DNA of 64,000 nt from PALSA-243 sp963743705 (GTDB lineage: Bacteria > Acidobacteriota > Terriglobia > Bryobacterales > Bryobacteraceae). The stretch is taken from NCBI GenBank assembly GCA_963743705.1, contig CAVUQS010000021.1, positions 496,001 to 560,000 of the forward strand, written 5' to 3'. The notes beneath the pieces are model-generated. The model saw only the letters and a list, made by a program, of their open reading frames with translations. It had not been told where the DNA came from and searched no databases. This document shows, one piece after another, positions 41,442 to 51,016 of this stretch. Every line of letters starts with the position of its first letter. Positions within the stretch are counted from its first letter, which is position 1. Both the position numbers and the translations under genes were made by a program.

Positions 41442-43871
41442 ATGTCGATCCTGCAAGACATTCGGATTTCGCTTCGCCTTTTCTCCCGCACTCCCATCCC
41501 CACCGCCATCGCACTCGGCTCAATTGCGCTCGGCGTGGGCGCGACGGCCGTAATTTTTGCCGCCGTCAAATCCGTCCTGATCGATCCGTTGCCCTATGCG
41601 CGGCCCGCGCAACTCGTTCGGCTTCGCAGCGAATATCCAGGCATGCAAGAGCAGTCAACCGGTGATTGGGTCTTTTGGAATGACGCGCAGGAAGTCGGCA
41701 AAAGAAGCCGCACACTGGAATCCCTCGGCATCTATCGCAATGCGGTATACGATCTCGCGGGTGGCCCCGGCGCCGTGCCCGAAGCGCTCTACGGCCTGAA
41801 GATCACCGCGAATCTGTTTCCCACGCTCGGCGTCTCGCCCATGCTCGGGCGCAACATCCTGCCCGAAGAAGATCAGCCGAATCATCCCGACGAAATGATC
41901 TTGAGCTACGGCCTGTGGGTGCGCCGGTTCAATTCCGATCCCACGGTCGTCGGCCGCACCGTCACCGTCAACAGCCATGCCTGTCTCGTGATTGGCGTCA
42001 TGCCGCCGCAATTCAACTTTCCGCTACGCCGCGAGGCGGCCCATACGCCGTCGCCCTATGTGGAGTTCTGGGCGCCGCTCTCCGTCTCTCCCGGCGCGCG
42101 TCAGGGCGCCCTCGGAGCAGTAGCGAGGCTCCGCCCGGGAGTTTCCGTGGCGGAAGCGTGGCGGGAGATCGCCTCGATCGGAGATGCTCTTACACGGGAA
42201 TTCCCAGCCTCCAATCGCGGCCGCGTTCTTCGATTGAGGTCTCTGGCCGATAGCGCCATCGGTGGCGCACGCGACGCTCTGTGGATGCTCATGGCCGCCA
42301 CGTCGCTATTCATGCTGATCGGATGCGCCAATGTCGCCAATCTCCTATTGGCGCAGGGAGCCGCGCGGCAACGGGAAATGGCGGTGCGCCTTGCCATCGG
42401 CGCCGCTCCCCGGCGCATCGTGCGTCAATTGCTCACCGAAAGCTGCGTCCTGGCTTTCCTGGGCGGTATCGGCGGTTATCTTCTCACCGCCGCCGCGTGG
42501 AAAGCCCTGCCGGCAATCGCTCCCGTCAGCATTCCGCGTCTCGCCACGGCGCGCGCCGATAGCAACATCCTTGCTTTCGCCCTTGCGCTCGCGATTCTCA
42601 ACGGCATCCTGTTCGGAATGGCGCCGGCCTTTCGGCTCGCTCGCGGCTTCCACGGATTCGGCTTGCGCGGAGCCACCTCCAGTCGCGACCGCATCCGCTC
42701 GTCGTTAATCGTCGCCGAAGTCGCTATCTCCGTACTCCTCGTCGTCCTCGGCGGACAACTGCTCGGCAGTTTCATCCGCTTGATCGGTACGGATCCCGGT
42801 TTCTCGGCCGATCGCGTCCTGGCCTCAGTCGTACTCCCCGCGCCGGAACGCTACAAAGACCCCAGCCGGCGGTCTCTCTTCTATCGGCGCATTCTCGATT
42901 CCATCCGCGCGCTTCCCGGCGTCGAGAGCGCTGGAACCACCGATGCCTTGCCCTTCAGCGGTGAGAATCATGGTGGTTTGGTGTCTGCTGAGAGCGCCGG
43001 CTTGCAGCCCGTGACCACGGAAGTCGATATCGCCGGCGGCGACTATCTGCAAACCATGGGCGTCCACCTGATGGAAGGCCGCTGGTTCAGCCAAGACGAG
43101 ACCCGCGAACGCGAAATTGCGCCCGCCAACGATTCCGCTATCGTCGACGCCACCATAGCGCGGCGATGGTGGCCCGGAGCCAGCCCCATCGGCCGACGCA
43201 TCTGCGTCGACTGCTCGCCCGAGAACCCGGACAATTGGAAGCGTGTCGTCGGCGTCGTTTCGAGCGCCAGCCACGCCGCCCTCGATGGCCCCTCGATCGG
43301 CAATGTCTACCTCGCCGCGGGCGCGATGTTGCATTCCTATTTCGTCGTCGTGCGGACTAGGCGCCCAGCCGCCGAGATGGAACGAGCCATCCGCCACGCA
43401 GTCGCGGCGCTCGACCCTGATCAGCCCGTTTTTCTGACTGCCTCGATGCGCGATCTTATCGACGATTCCGTTGCCGGACGCCGCTTCATCATGCTGTTGC
43501 TCGCCATCACCGGCTGCCTCGCGCTCCTGATGGCGGCCGGGGGCGTCTATGGTGTGATCGCATACGCCACTTCGCGTCGCACTCAGGAGATCGGCATCCG
43601 CATGGCAATCGGCGCCACGCCCGCAAGTGTGTTTGCGCTCATCTTCCGGCAGGGCGCTATCGCCGTAGCGCTCGGGCTCGCCCTTGGCGTCATGGCCGCC
43701 TTCGCATCCGTGCGATATCTCCGCGGCGTGCTCGCGGGCTTGGAAACCGGCAATTCCGTCTCAATCTACGTCGCAACCGGCCTCGTCATCGTCACCGCCG
43801 CCATCGCCTGTTGGATCCCTGCGCGCCGCGCCACAAGGGTTGACCCAGTGTCCGCGCTCCGACAGGAGTAA
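41442..43871 (+). CDS. ADOP-type duplicated FtsX/MacB ABC transporter permease
   Basis: 809-aa permease. An N-terminal membrane helix (IALGSIALGVGATAVIFAAV) is followed by a MacB-like periplasmic core (about 50-235), an FtsX domain with three helices (IGCANVANLLLAQGAARQREMAVRLAIGA; about 280-430), a second periplasmic core and a second FtsX domain (TQEIGIRMAIGATPASVFALI; about 680-800). This duplicated form is abundant in acidobacteria. The N-terminal PadR-like prefix domain seen in some members is missing. No ATPase gene is adjacent. Role probably export or envelope mechanotransmission; substrate unknown. Confidence 0.9.
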   Translation: MSILQDIRISLRLFSRTPIPTAIALGSIALGVGATAVIFAAVKSVLIDPLPYARPAQLVRLRSEYPGMQEQSTGDWVFWNDAQEVGKRSRTLESLGIYRNAVYDLAGGPGAVPEALYGLKITANLFPTLGVSPMLGRNILPEEDQPNHPDEMILSYGLWVRRFNSDPTVVGRTVTVNSHACLVIGVMPPQFNFPLRREAAHTPSPYVEFWAPLSVSPGARQGALGAVARLRPGVSVAEAWREIASIGDALTREFPASNRGRVLRLRSLADSAIGGARDALWMLMAATSLFMLIGCANVANLLLAQGAARQREMAVRLAIGAAPRRIVRQLLTESCVLAFLGGIGGYLLTAAAWKALPAIAPVSIPRLATARADSNILAFALALAILNGILFGMAPAFRLARGFHGFGLRGATSSRDRIRSSLIVAEVAISVLLVVLGGQLLGSFIRLIGTDPGFSADRVLASVVLPAPERYKDPSRRSLFYRRILDSIRALPGVESAGTTDALPFSGENHGGLVSAESAGLQPVTTEVDIAGGDYLQTMGVHLMEGRWFSQDETREREIAPANDSAIVDATIARRWWPGASPIGRRICVDCSPENPDNWKRVVGVVSSASHAALDGPSIGNVYLAAGAMLHSYFVVVRTRRPAAEMERAIRHAVAALDPDQPVFLTASMRDLIDDSVAGRRFIMLLLAITGCLALLMAAGGVYGVIAYATSRRTQEIGIRMAIGATPASVFALIFRQGAIAVALGLALGVMAAFASVRYLRGVLAGLETGNSVSIYVATGLVIVTAAIACWIPARRATRVDPVSALRQE

Positions 43872-43901
43872 CCCACGTCGCCGTGGTATGTTGCAAACAA
43901 G

Positions 43902-44819
43902 GTGCCGCTTCGCTTGAGCCGGGAACAAGCTGTCAGATCGGGGTTGTTGGCTGCCTGGCGTAAACTTACGGTGCGCGATTCGCCACCGAAGCTGGCCGTG
44001 GTGCCTCCTCAGCCCCTCCGCATTGGATTAGCGCTGGGCGGCGGATTCGCCCGGGGCATCGCGCACGCCGGCGTCCTGGATATCCTGGAACGCCACAATA
44101 TTCCGATTCACTGCATCACCGGCGTCAGCGCCGGCTCCATTGTTGCCGCGGCCTACGCCAGCGGCGCATCGCCGGCTGAGATCGCCCGCGCCGGGTGCGC
44201 CATGCGTTTCGGCGACGTCGCCCGCTGGAGTTTCAGCCGCATGGGGTTCGTCGTCAGCGAGCGCATGAAACGTTTTCTCGAGCGGCTCCTCAAACATTAC
44301 AAGTTTGAAGAAATGCGCATCCCGCTAGGCGTCGTGGCCACGGATGTATGCAACGGCCAGGCCGTCAACTTCTCGGGAACCGGAGACGTCATCCTGCCGA
44401 TTCGCGCCAGTTGCTCCTACCCCGGTCTCTTTCGTCCCTTATCCTATGAAGGCCGCCTGCTGGTGGATGGCGCCATGAGCGTCGAAACTCCCGCCGAACT
44501 CGCGCGCGAACTCGGCGCCAACCGCGTCATCTCGGTTCATTTGCCGGGACAGGGCGGCGATATTATCCCCGCCAATGTCTTCCAGGTGGTCAACCGTTGC
44601 TTTCAGATCATGCAGGAACGCGCCGCCGATAATTGGCGCAAGCACAGCGATGTGATTCTCATTCCCAGCGTCCGCTCCGTGCAGTGGGATGGCTTCGGCA
44701 ACGGCCCCGACCTCATCCGCGCAGGCCAAGCGTCCATGCTCGAAGCGCTGCCGAGTGTTCAGGCATGGGTCGATGCCGAGCGCTCTCTACGCGTTACGCC
44801 AAATTCAAAACCTGCTTAG
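43902..44819 (+). CDS. Patatin-like phospholipase (RssA/NTE-type)
   Basis: 305-aa patatin-fold hydrolase. The oxyanion-hole region is LALGGGFARGIAHAGVL, the nucleophile elbow GVSAGS, and the catalytic aspartate VDGAMSVETP (DGA). The arrangement matches RssA-like bacterial patatins, probably cytoplasmic or membrane-associated. It starts at GTG 43902, and its last 26 bases overlap the convergent nuoB gene. Likely cleaves acyl esters of phospholipids. Confidence 0.9.
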   Translation: MPLRLSREQAVRSGLLAAWRKLTVRDSPPKLAVVPPQPLRIGLALGGGFARGIAHAGVLDILERHNIPIHCITGVSAGSIVAAAYASGASPAEIARAGCAMRFGDVARWSFSRMGFVVSERMKRFLERLLKHYKFEEMRIPLGVVATDVCNGQAVNFSGTGDVILPIRASCSYPGLFRPLSYEGRLLVDGAMSVETPAELARELGANRVISVHLPGQGGDIIPANVFQVVNRCFQIMQERAADNWRKHSDVILIPSVRSVQWDGFGNGPDLIRAGQASMLEALPSVQAWVDAERSLRVTPNSKPA

Positions 44820-45348
44820 TGGTGCCGCTGCTGCTCTGAATCTTCTTCTGCAGCATCATCAGAGCGTAAATCAACTGCTCGGGCCTGGGCGGGCATCCCG
44901 GCACGAACACATCGATCGGAATCACCTGGTTCACCGGCACCAGCGCATAGTTGTTGAATACGCCTGTCGAGGTCGCGCAGGCCCCCATTGAGATCGCCCA
45001 TTTCGGTTCCGGCATCTGCTGATAAAGGTGGCGAATTACCGGCGCCATTTTCTGCGAAACGCGTCCCGCGATGATCATCAGGTCCGATTGCCGCGGCGAT
45101 CCGCGAAATACTTCCGCACCGAAACGCGCCACGTCGAAACGCGAGGCCGACATCGACATCATCTCGATGGCGCAGCACGCCAGACCGAATGACATGGGCC
45201 AGATGGAGTTCTTGCGCGCCCAATTCACAGCCTTATCGAGCGTTGTGAACAGCGCGCCTTCCGACGCCGCGAACTGCGCATTGGCTATCGTTTCATCGTC
45301 GATGCGCGAAAACAGTTCCAACGGTCCACTAGCTAAAGGCTTCTCCAT
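44794..45348 (-). CDS. nuoB: NADH-quinone oxidoreductase subunit B (isolated)
   Basis: 184-aa subunit that carries the N2 [4Fe-4S] cluster of complex I. The ligands are in FGLACCAIEMM, SMGACATSTG and FVPGCPPRPEQLIYALM, all present. ADVFRGSPRQ-type region reads AEVFRGSPRQSDLMII. No other nuo gene lies in the window, so it is separate from the main operon or belongs to a partial complex. Start ATG 45348; convergent overlap of 26 bases with the patatin gene. Confidence 0.94.
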   Translation of the reverse strand: MEKPLASGPLELFSRIDDETIANAQFAASEGALFTTLDKAVNWARKNSIWPMSFGLACCAIEMMSMSASRFDVARFGAEVFRGSPRQSDLMIIAGRVSQKMAPVIRHLYQQMPEPKWAISMGACATSTGVFNNYALVPVNQVIPIDVFVPGCPPRPEQLIYALMMLQKKIQSSSGTTKQVLNLA

Positions 45349-45405
45349 GCCCTCATTTTCGCACGCGCCGCGCCCGTCCAGTAAACTGAAAGTTCACCTC
45401 CCCGC

Positions 45406-47613
45406 ATGAGCTCCACCACATTCGAAGCCCTTCTCGACCGCGCCGCGGCGCTCTGCGGTATCGAACCGGAATATTGGGATATCTTCGGCCGCCACCACAT
45501 CACCACCGATGAAGGCAAGCAGGCAATTCTGCGCGCCATGGGCTGGGCCGCCGGCAGCGCTGCCGAACTGGAACGCTCGCTCGCCGATCATTCCCGCCGT
45601 GAATGGCAGCGTCTTGCGCCGCCAACCATCGTGGCCTTGGAATCCGAGGGCATCGGCGTGCCCCTTCATCTTCCCGCCGAATGCCTTGGCGATTCCGTTG
45701 CCATCACCGTTCACCGCGAAGACGGCGAAACCGGCGCCTTCACCTTCCGCGCCGCCGATCTGCCGCAAACCGGTTCGCTCGAAATGGACGGACGCACCTG
45801 GGTCCGCGTCGAAGCCTACCTGCCGCTGCGACTGCCCGCTGGCTATCACGATATCCAAGTAACCAGCGGCGCCGCATCATCCTCCACACGCTACATCTCA
45901 ACTCCTGCCCGCGCCTGGACCGATCCTTCCCTGGCCCGCGGCGGCCGCTCCGCCGGCGTCGCCATCGCGCTCTACGGCGTCCGCTCAGCCCACAATTGGG
46001 GCTGCGGCGATTTCCGCGATCTCGCCAGCGTCATCGATTGGGCCGCCGGCGATTTAGGCGCGTCTTTCATCGGACTCAACCCGCTCCACGCCATCCACAA
46101 CCGCCGCCCCTATAACAACAGCCCCTATCTGCCGAATTGCATCTTCTACCAAAACTTTCTCTATCTGGATATCGAAGGCATCGAAGAGTTCGCCCGCTGC
46201 CCCCGCGCGCAAAGCTGGCGCGCGTCTGAACCCGTCGAGCGCGAGATTGCCGCTTTGCGCGCATCCGAATTCGTCGAATACGAACGCGTCGCCGCGCTCA
46301 AGCTGCAATTTCTGCGCTTGCTCTACGCCCAGTTCCTGCACGATTGGAAGAAGGACCCGTCCCGCGGCGCCGAGTTCGAGGCCTTCCGCCAACGCGAAGG
46401 CGATCTACTGCGCCGCTTTGCCATCTTTTGCACGCTCGACCGCCACTTCCACCACGCCGATCCCAACATCTGGCTTTGGACCCAATGGCCCGTACCATTT
46501 CAAGATCCCGATTCTCCCGAAACCCAAACCTTCGCGCAAACCCACGCCCGCCACATCATGTTCTACGAGTGGATGCAATGGCAGATCGATCGCCAGCTTG
46601 CCGCCGCGCAACGCCACGCCCGCACCCGCAACCTCTCCATCGGCCTCTATCACGATCTCGCGCTTGCCACCGATCGCTTTGGCTCCGATCTCTGGGCGCA
46701 TCGTCCCTTCTTTGTCGCCGGCTGCCGCGTCGGCGCGCCTCCCGATGACTTCGCGCCCCACGGGCAGGATTGGGGCTTCCCACCGCCCAACGCCCGGCGC
46801 CATTTTGAGGATGGCTACCGCCTCTTCGCCGAATCCATCCGCAAGAATTGCCGCCACGGCGGCGCGCTGCGCATCGATCACGTCATGCGCCTCTTCCGCC
46901 TCTATTGGATCCCCGATGGTTCCGACGCAACGCAAGGCGCGTACGTACGCGAGATGCACGACGAATTTGTGCGCGTGCTTGCTCTCGAAAGCGTGCGCAA
47001 CCGCGTGACTATCGTCGGCGAAGATTTGGGCACGGTCGATCCCGCCATTCGCGAAACGCTCGCCCGCTTCGGCGTGTTGAGTTACCGCCTGTTCTTCTTC
47101 GAAAAAAACGAGCTTGGCGAATTCCGCGATTCAACCGAATATCCGTGGCAGGCTCTGGTCTCTTCCACTACGCACGATCTGCCCACGCTGGCCGGCTTCT
47201 GGACCGGCGCCGATATCGAAGCGCGCCGCGCCGCCGGCCTCATCGACGAGAGCTCGTATACCGAACAATGGACGGTCCGCGCGCGCGAAAAGCAAAAAAT
47301 GCTCGACCGTCTGTTCGCGCAGGGCCTGCTACAAGCCGACCTTCCGCGCGCCGCCGCGGCCTATCCTGGCTGGACCGGCGAACTGCACAACGCCGCCATT
47401 GGCTTCCTCGCACGGACGCCTTCGCAACTCCTCGCCATCAACCAGGAAGACATCACCAAGGAGCCCTACCAGCAAAACCTGCCTGGAACCACCTGGCAAT
47501 ATCCGAATTGGAGCCGCAAAATGCGCTTCTCGGTGGAAGAGCTGCGCACCAACGAGGACGCGCGAAACTTCGCCGCCATGATCCACAACTGGATCGTCAA
47601 CTCTGGCCGTTGA
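45406..47613 (+). CDS. malQ: 4-alpha-glucanotransferase (amylomaltase, GH77)
   Basis: 735-aa GH77 enzyme. An N-terminal beta-rich segment (about 1-170) precedes the barrel, which starts with ALYGVRSAHNWGCGDFRDLA and FIGLNPLHAIHNRRPYNNSPYLP. The catalytic nucleophile Asp lies in LRIDHVMRLFRL, the acid/base Glu in IVGEDLGTV, and the third carboxylate in TTHDLPTLAGFW. Transfers alpha-1,4-glucan segments in maltodextrin or glycogen metabolism in the cytoplasm. Longer than the short thermophilic type (about 500 aa) and close to the length of E. coli MalQ. Confidence 0.94.
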   Translation: MSSTTFEALLDRAAALCGIEPEYWDIFGRHHITTDEGKQAILRAMGWAAGSAAELERSLADHSRREWQRLAPPTIVALESEGIGVPLHLPAECLGDSVAITVHREDGETGAFTFRAADLPQTGSLEMDGRTWVRVEAYLPLRLPAGYHDIQVTSGAASSSTRYISTPARAWTDPSLARGGRSAGVAIALYGVRSAHNWGCGDFRDLASVIDWAAGDLGASFIGLNPLHAIHNRRPYNNSPYLPNCIFYQNFLYLDIEGIEEFARCPRAQSWRASEPVEREIAALRASEFVEYERVAALKLQFLRLLYAQFLHDWKKDPSRGAEFEAFRQREGDLLRRFAIFCTLDRHFHHADPNIWLWTQWPVPFQDPDSPETQTFAQTHARHIMFYEWMQWQIDRQLAAAQRHARTRNLSIGLYHDLALATDRFGSDLWAHRPFFVAGCRVGAPPDDFAPHGQDWGFPPPNARRHFEDGYRLFAESIRKNCRHGGALRIDHVMRLFRLYWIPDGSDATQGAYVREMHDEFVRVLALESVRNRVTIVGEDLGTVDPAIRETLARFGVLSYRLFFFEKNELGEFRDSTEYPWQALVSSTTHDLPTLAGFWTGADIEARRAAGLIDESSYTEQWTVRAREKQKMLDRLFAQGLLQADLPRAAAAYPGWTGELHNAAIGFLARTPSQLLAINQEDITKEPYQQNLPGTTWQYPNWSRKMRFSVEELRTNEDARNFAAMIHNWIVNSGR

Positions 47614-47708
47614 CTCACTGACCCGGCGGCGCTCCCTCTTCTTTCGCGTAACGATTGTTTGGCTGTAGACCGTCTAACATCAAGAGCAGCAATCTGAGAC
47701 CAAGTCCC

Positions 47709-48371
47709 ATGCCCAGACCGCACCGGATTCTCGCCCTCGCCTTGCTCGCAATCGCCCTGCCCGCCCCCGCCGACACCCTCCGTCTTCGCGACGGAACCAT
47801 TGTCGCCGGCAGTTGGCTTGGCGGCGGAGCCCGCGAGGTTCGCTTTCTGGTCAACGACCAGATCCAGGTCTTTCCTCTCGGCGAAGTTCTGGAAGTCACA
47901 TTCGGGGCGGCCGCGCCGGGCGCTCCGCCACGCCCCAAAATCGCGCCCGAGCCCGATGTCATCGGCGCCGTCTTTTTCCAGGACGCCGGCGGCGCGTTCT
48001 ATCCGCTCGAAAGAGCCTTCGCCGCGCAGATGCGTTCGCCTTCCGCTTACGGCTCCTACGGCTCCATGGTCTACCGCATCGAGGGCTCGCGCTCGCCGTT
48101 CCGCGTAAGGACCGGCGACCGGGTTCTCTTCGTCGTGAAACTCCCCGCTGGACGCGATCCGCGCCGCTTTCAGATGTACCCGCTGCAAGTCAGACCCGGC
48201 TATCGCCAGACCTGGCCCGCCCGAGGGGGCATTCCACCCTCGATCCCCATCACAGTCACCAGGATTACCGATTCCACCTTCGGCCTATCGCCCACTCGAC
48301 CGCTCGCGCCGGGCGAGTATTCCATCAGCCCCACGGATTCGAACGATACTTTCTGCTTCGGCGTCGATTAG
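47709..48371 (+). CDS. Exported hypothetical protein, acidobacterial type
   Basis: 220-aa protein with an N-terminal signal (HRILALALLAIALPAPAD, likely cleaved after the second Ala-Pro-Ala region). It continues with DTLRLRDGTIVAGSWLGGGAREVRFLVNDQIQVFPL, a beta-rich domain seen in exported acidobacterial proteins with a DGT...G pattern. The second half (about 100-215) is also beta-rich and ends FCFGVD. No catalytic motif is visible. Start at ATG 47709, since upstream residues look non-coding. Ends 4 bases into the convergent phosphoesterase gene. Confidence 0.65.
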   Translation: MPRPHRILALALLAIALPAPADTLRLRDGTIVAGSWLGGGAREVRFLVNDQIQVFPLGEVLEVTFGAAAPGAPPRPKIAPEPDVIGAVFFQDAGGAFYPLERAFAAQMRSPSAYGSYGSMVYRIEGSRSPFRVRTGDRVLFVVKLPAGRDPRRFQMYPLQVRPGYRQTWPARGGIPPSIPITVTRITDSTFGLSPTRPLAPGEYSISPTDSNDTFCFGVD

Positions 48372-50848
48372 TGCGCCGCAGCCTCGGGATCGAAGATACG
48401 TTTATCCACCGGCTGCACATGGAATGGAGCCGTCACCGGCGCCGCGGCAAAGCAATCTTTCAAATCCGCCGCGCTGGCGTCGAACAGATTGAGCGGCGGC
48501 AACTTCAACAGCCAGAAAATCGTCTTGAGCAGTCCTGGAAAACTCGTGTTGGTGTGTGACACATACCCAGGCTTCGACCAGGGGCCGGCCGCCAGCAGCA
48601 GCGTGCGGTTGGCGGAGATATGATCGATGCCGCCCACCGCTGAAGATTCGGTCACGAACACCGCCGTATCCTTCCACCACTTGCTCGCCGAGAGATATTC
48701 GAGAATTCTTCCCAGCGCCAGGTCGTTATCCGCGACGTATGACTCCTTATACGGGTATCCTTCGTCTGGCCGCGGCGTTCCGCCTGCATCGCCAGGCAGG
48801 GAAACATACAGGAACTGGGGCAGATCCTCGTCCGTTTTCGCGAATTTCTCATCGATCTCGTGGATAAACGCCGAGGCCCGGTCCTGATCCGAAATCGCCA
48901 GCGTAAACCCGGGATACTCACGCGAAGTATGCGCTGCCAGCGCCTCCGGCACCGGCATGTTGGTGAGATAGCGCTGTTGCGCCATCCCCGGCAAATCGAG
49001 CCCTTCGCCAAAGTTGTAGAAAGATGTTCGATGGCTGGCCAGATGTTCCCACAGCGTCGCACCGGGAGCGGCATCCTCCGGCAGAACCGACGATGCCATG
49101 CCCGCAAACGCGAGACGCCCCGGCGCATTACCCGCGCGGAAGTCTTTCAGGTTGCCATAAGCCGCGAACAGCGAGCTTGTCGTCCACGCGTTCGGATATA
49201 CGCCGTTCAGCCAGTGGTGTCCATCCACCGTCCCATCGCCGTCGGCGTAGAAATTGTCGCTGAAGGCCCATTGCGCCGCGATGGCATGCGTATTCGGCGT
49301 CACGCGCACGCCCTTCAGGCTGAGCCGGTTATGCCCGCCATCCACCGATCCCGTCAGTCCGTAACGCGCCACCGCGCCCGCGCCCATCGCCGGCCCGCTG
49401 GGCGTGTCGCGCAGGTCGCCCAACACTTCGTCGTACGCCCGCCCTTCCTTGACAATCAGCACCACATGCTGTACCGGCGGTGGTTCGGGGAGCGCCGCGC
49501 GCTTGGGCGCAAAGCCGTTGGCGCGCATCGCCGTTTCCGTGAGCGCCGGCAGATCGGCCGCCGCGGGTATCGAGAAAATCGAAAGCGTGCCTTGAAACAG
49601 GCTCGAAGGCAAAAGCGCGCTGCGCGAAGTCCGCGCATTGGGCGCATCCGGCCCGATGCCGTGCCCGCGCGCGTTGGTCACCATCGCTTCTCCATTAGCG
49701 ATCGCTACCCGTGTCGGATACCACGCTGCAGGAATATGTCCTAACACGTGCAGATTTCGCACATCGATTACCGCAACCGCGTTGATTCCTGCTTCCGCCA
49801 CCAGCAGCCACCCGGATTTCGGGTCGTACGCCATGCCTAGGGGAATTACGCCGCGCAAACCTTCCAGTCCCGGGATGGAAATCGCGATCCGGCTCGTCAC
49901 TTTGCGGCTCACCGGATCCACCACGGCGATCGAATCGTCTCCGGCGTTCGAGACAAACACCCGCCCGCCCGCCGCCAAAACTCCCGAGGGGCTGTTCCCG
50001 GTCGCCACCACCCCCTCCAGCTTCGGCGCTGTCGGGGTCGAGACGTCCACGATGGCCAGCGAGTTCCCTTCGTCGCCTTGCCGCGCCGGCTCGGTTGGCG
50101 GGAACGGCAAACCAGGATTGTGCGAATTTGCCAGATCGGCATCAGGAACCATTTGGTACGGCAGTACGCCCACATTTGTCACGTAAAGATGCTGTTTGTC
50201 GGGAGATAGCCCGAGTGCGAAAGGTAACCGTCCGGTACGCACCGAGCCCAGAACCTGCCGTGACTTGGAATCCACGACGGCCACCCGGGAATTTGCCTGA
50301 TCGGCGACGTAAAGCAGCCCAAGTTCGACATCGCAGACCACATCGCCCGTGTAACTCGCGCTGAATCCGCCCTGGTTCAGATCGATGGAATGGCGCGGCT
50401 CGTCGCTCGATTCGTAAAGCGTCACACGCCCCGAATTGCCCTCCGAGACCCACATCGAACGCTCGCTGGAAAAGGCCGCCCCGATCGAGACCCCTTTCCA
50501 CGCCGGCACCTTCTCCATGCCGAACGGATCCGAAGAAGACGACGCTCGCGATTCGATCTCCCTCGTGCTCCAATGATTGGATTTATCGCGCTCCAGCACG
50601 GTCAGCGTGTACCGCCATGGCCCGGCGTTGGCCGTAAAAGCGTTCTTGCCGGAAGGGCTCACAGCCAGCCCGAACGGGCCCGGCCCCGTGACGTATTCGG
50701 TCCCCGTGGGAGCGATCACCCGGCCACCCGGGAGGATGGACGCACCTTCACGGCGCAGAGCCTGCCGCAACCCTGCGGGGGCAGTATAAGTTTGGGCGAT
50801 TGCCAGGCCGCCAATTACCAGTAGCGGAGCTAGCGCGAGGTAGCGCAC
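48368..50848 (-). CDS. Secreted YncE-type propeller fused to phosphoesterase-like domain (paralogue)
   Basis: 826 aa from GTG 50848, which places the signal sequence (YLALAPLLVIGGLAIAQ) at the N-terminus; an ATG at 50902 would add 18 charged residues before it. Propeller repeats include SASYTGDVVCDVELGLLYVA and SPSGVLAAGGRVFVSNAGDD. The phosphoesterase part begins HVVLIVKEGRAYDEVLGD. Compared with the paralogue at 30598 (KENRTYDQ), the conserved Asn is Gly here, so activity may be altered. Later blocks (DGTVDGHHWLNGVYPN, VFVTESSAVGGIDHISANR) match in place. Probably outer-membrane or periplasmic; substrate unknown. Confidence 0.82.
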   Translation of the reverse strand: MRYLALAPLLVIGGLAIAQTYTAPAGLRQALRREGASILPGGRVIAPTGTEYVTGPGPFGLAVSPSGKNAFTANAGPWRYTLTVLERDKSNHWSTREIESRASSSSDPFGMEKVPAWKGVSIGAAFSSERSMWVSEGNSGRVTLYESSDEPRHSIDLNQGGFSASYTGDVVCDVELGLLYVADQANSRVAVVDSKSRQVLGSVRTGRLPFALGLSPDKQHLYVTNVGVLPYQMVPDADLANSHNPGLPFPPTEPARQGDEGNSLAIVDVSTPTAPKLEGVVATGNSPSGVLAAGGRVFVSNAGDDSIAVVDPVSRKVTSRIAISIPGLEGLRGVIPLGMAYDPKSGWLLVAEAGINAVAVIDVRNLHVLGHIPAAWYPTRVAIANGEAMVTNARGHGIGPDAPNARTSRSALLPSSLFQGTLSIFSIPAAADLPALTETAMRANGFAPKRAALPEPPPVQHVVLIVKEGRAYDEVLGDLRDTPSGPAMGAGAVARYGLTGSVDGGHNRLSLKGVRVTPNTHAIAAQWAFSDNFYADGDGTVDGHHWLNGVYPNAWTTSSLFAAYGNLKDFRAGNAPGRLAFAGMASSVLPEDAAPGATLWEHLASHRTSFYNFGEGLDLPGMAQQRYLTNMPVPEALAAHTSREYPGFTLAISDQDRASAFIHEIDEKFAKTDEDLPQFLYVSLPGDAGGTPRPDEGYPYKESYVADNDLALGRILEYLSASKWWKDTAVFVTESSAVGGIDHISANRTLLLAAGPWSKPGYVSHTNTSFPGLLKTIFWLLKLPPLNLFDASAADLKDCFAAAPVTAPFHVQPVDKRIFDPEAAAH

Positions 50849-50927
50849 TTCTTCATCATAAGACCGAGCACTTTTTTCCTGGGTGTGAAAAAGCTTACCC
50901 ATCGGAATGGCTTTGTAGCCAATCGAC

Positions 50928-50946
50928 CGTGTAACTATTGGACACG
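50928..50946. promoter_or_regulatory. Inverted repeat CGTGT-N9-ACACG
   Basis: Perfect 5-base arms with 9-base centre in the divergent intergenic region, about 30 bases upstream of the -24/-12 promoter. Possible operator for either gene; weak support on its own. Confidence 0.3.
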
Positions 50947-50976
50947 TCAGGTCCGGTACTGGTTGTAGGTATGATT

Positions 50977-50992
50977 TGGCACCCGAAATGCT
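50977..50992 (+). promoter_or_regulatory. Sigma-54 (-24/-12) promoter
   Basis: TGGCACCCGAAATGCT: the GG at -24 and GC at -12 have exactly the canonical spacing, and 10 of 12 consensus positions of TGGCACG-N4-TTGCW match (mismatches at the G after CAC and the first T of TTGC). Predicted start of RNA is near 51003, 14 bases before the ATG at 51017. Confidence 0.62.
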
Positions 50993-51016
50993 GTTTTAGC
51001 CACCTGAAAGGTGACG

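Noticed and set aside
48340..48365. Possible tRNA T-arm (GATTCGAAC-like)
   Set aside because: Inside a coding sequence with no matching acceptor, D or anticodon arms; no tRNA was found in the window.
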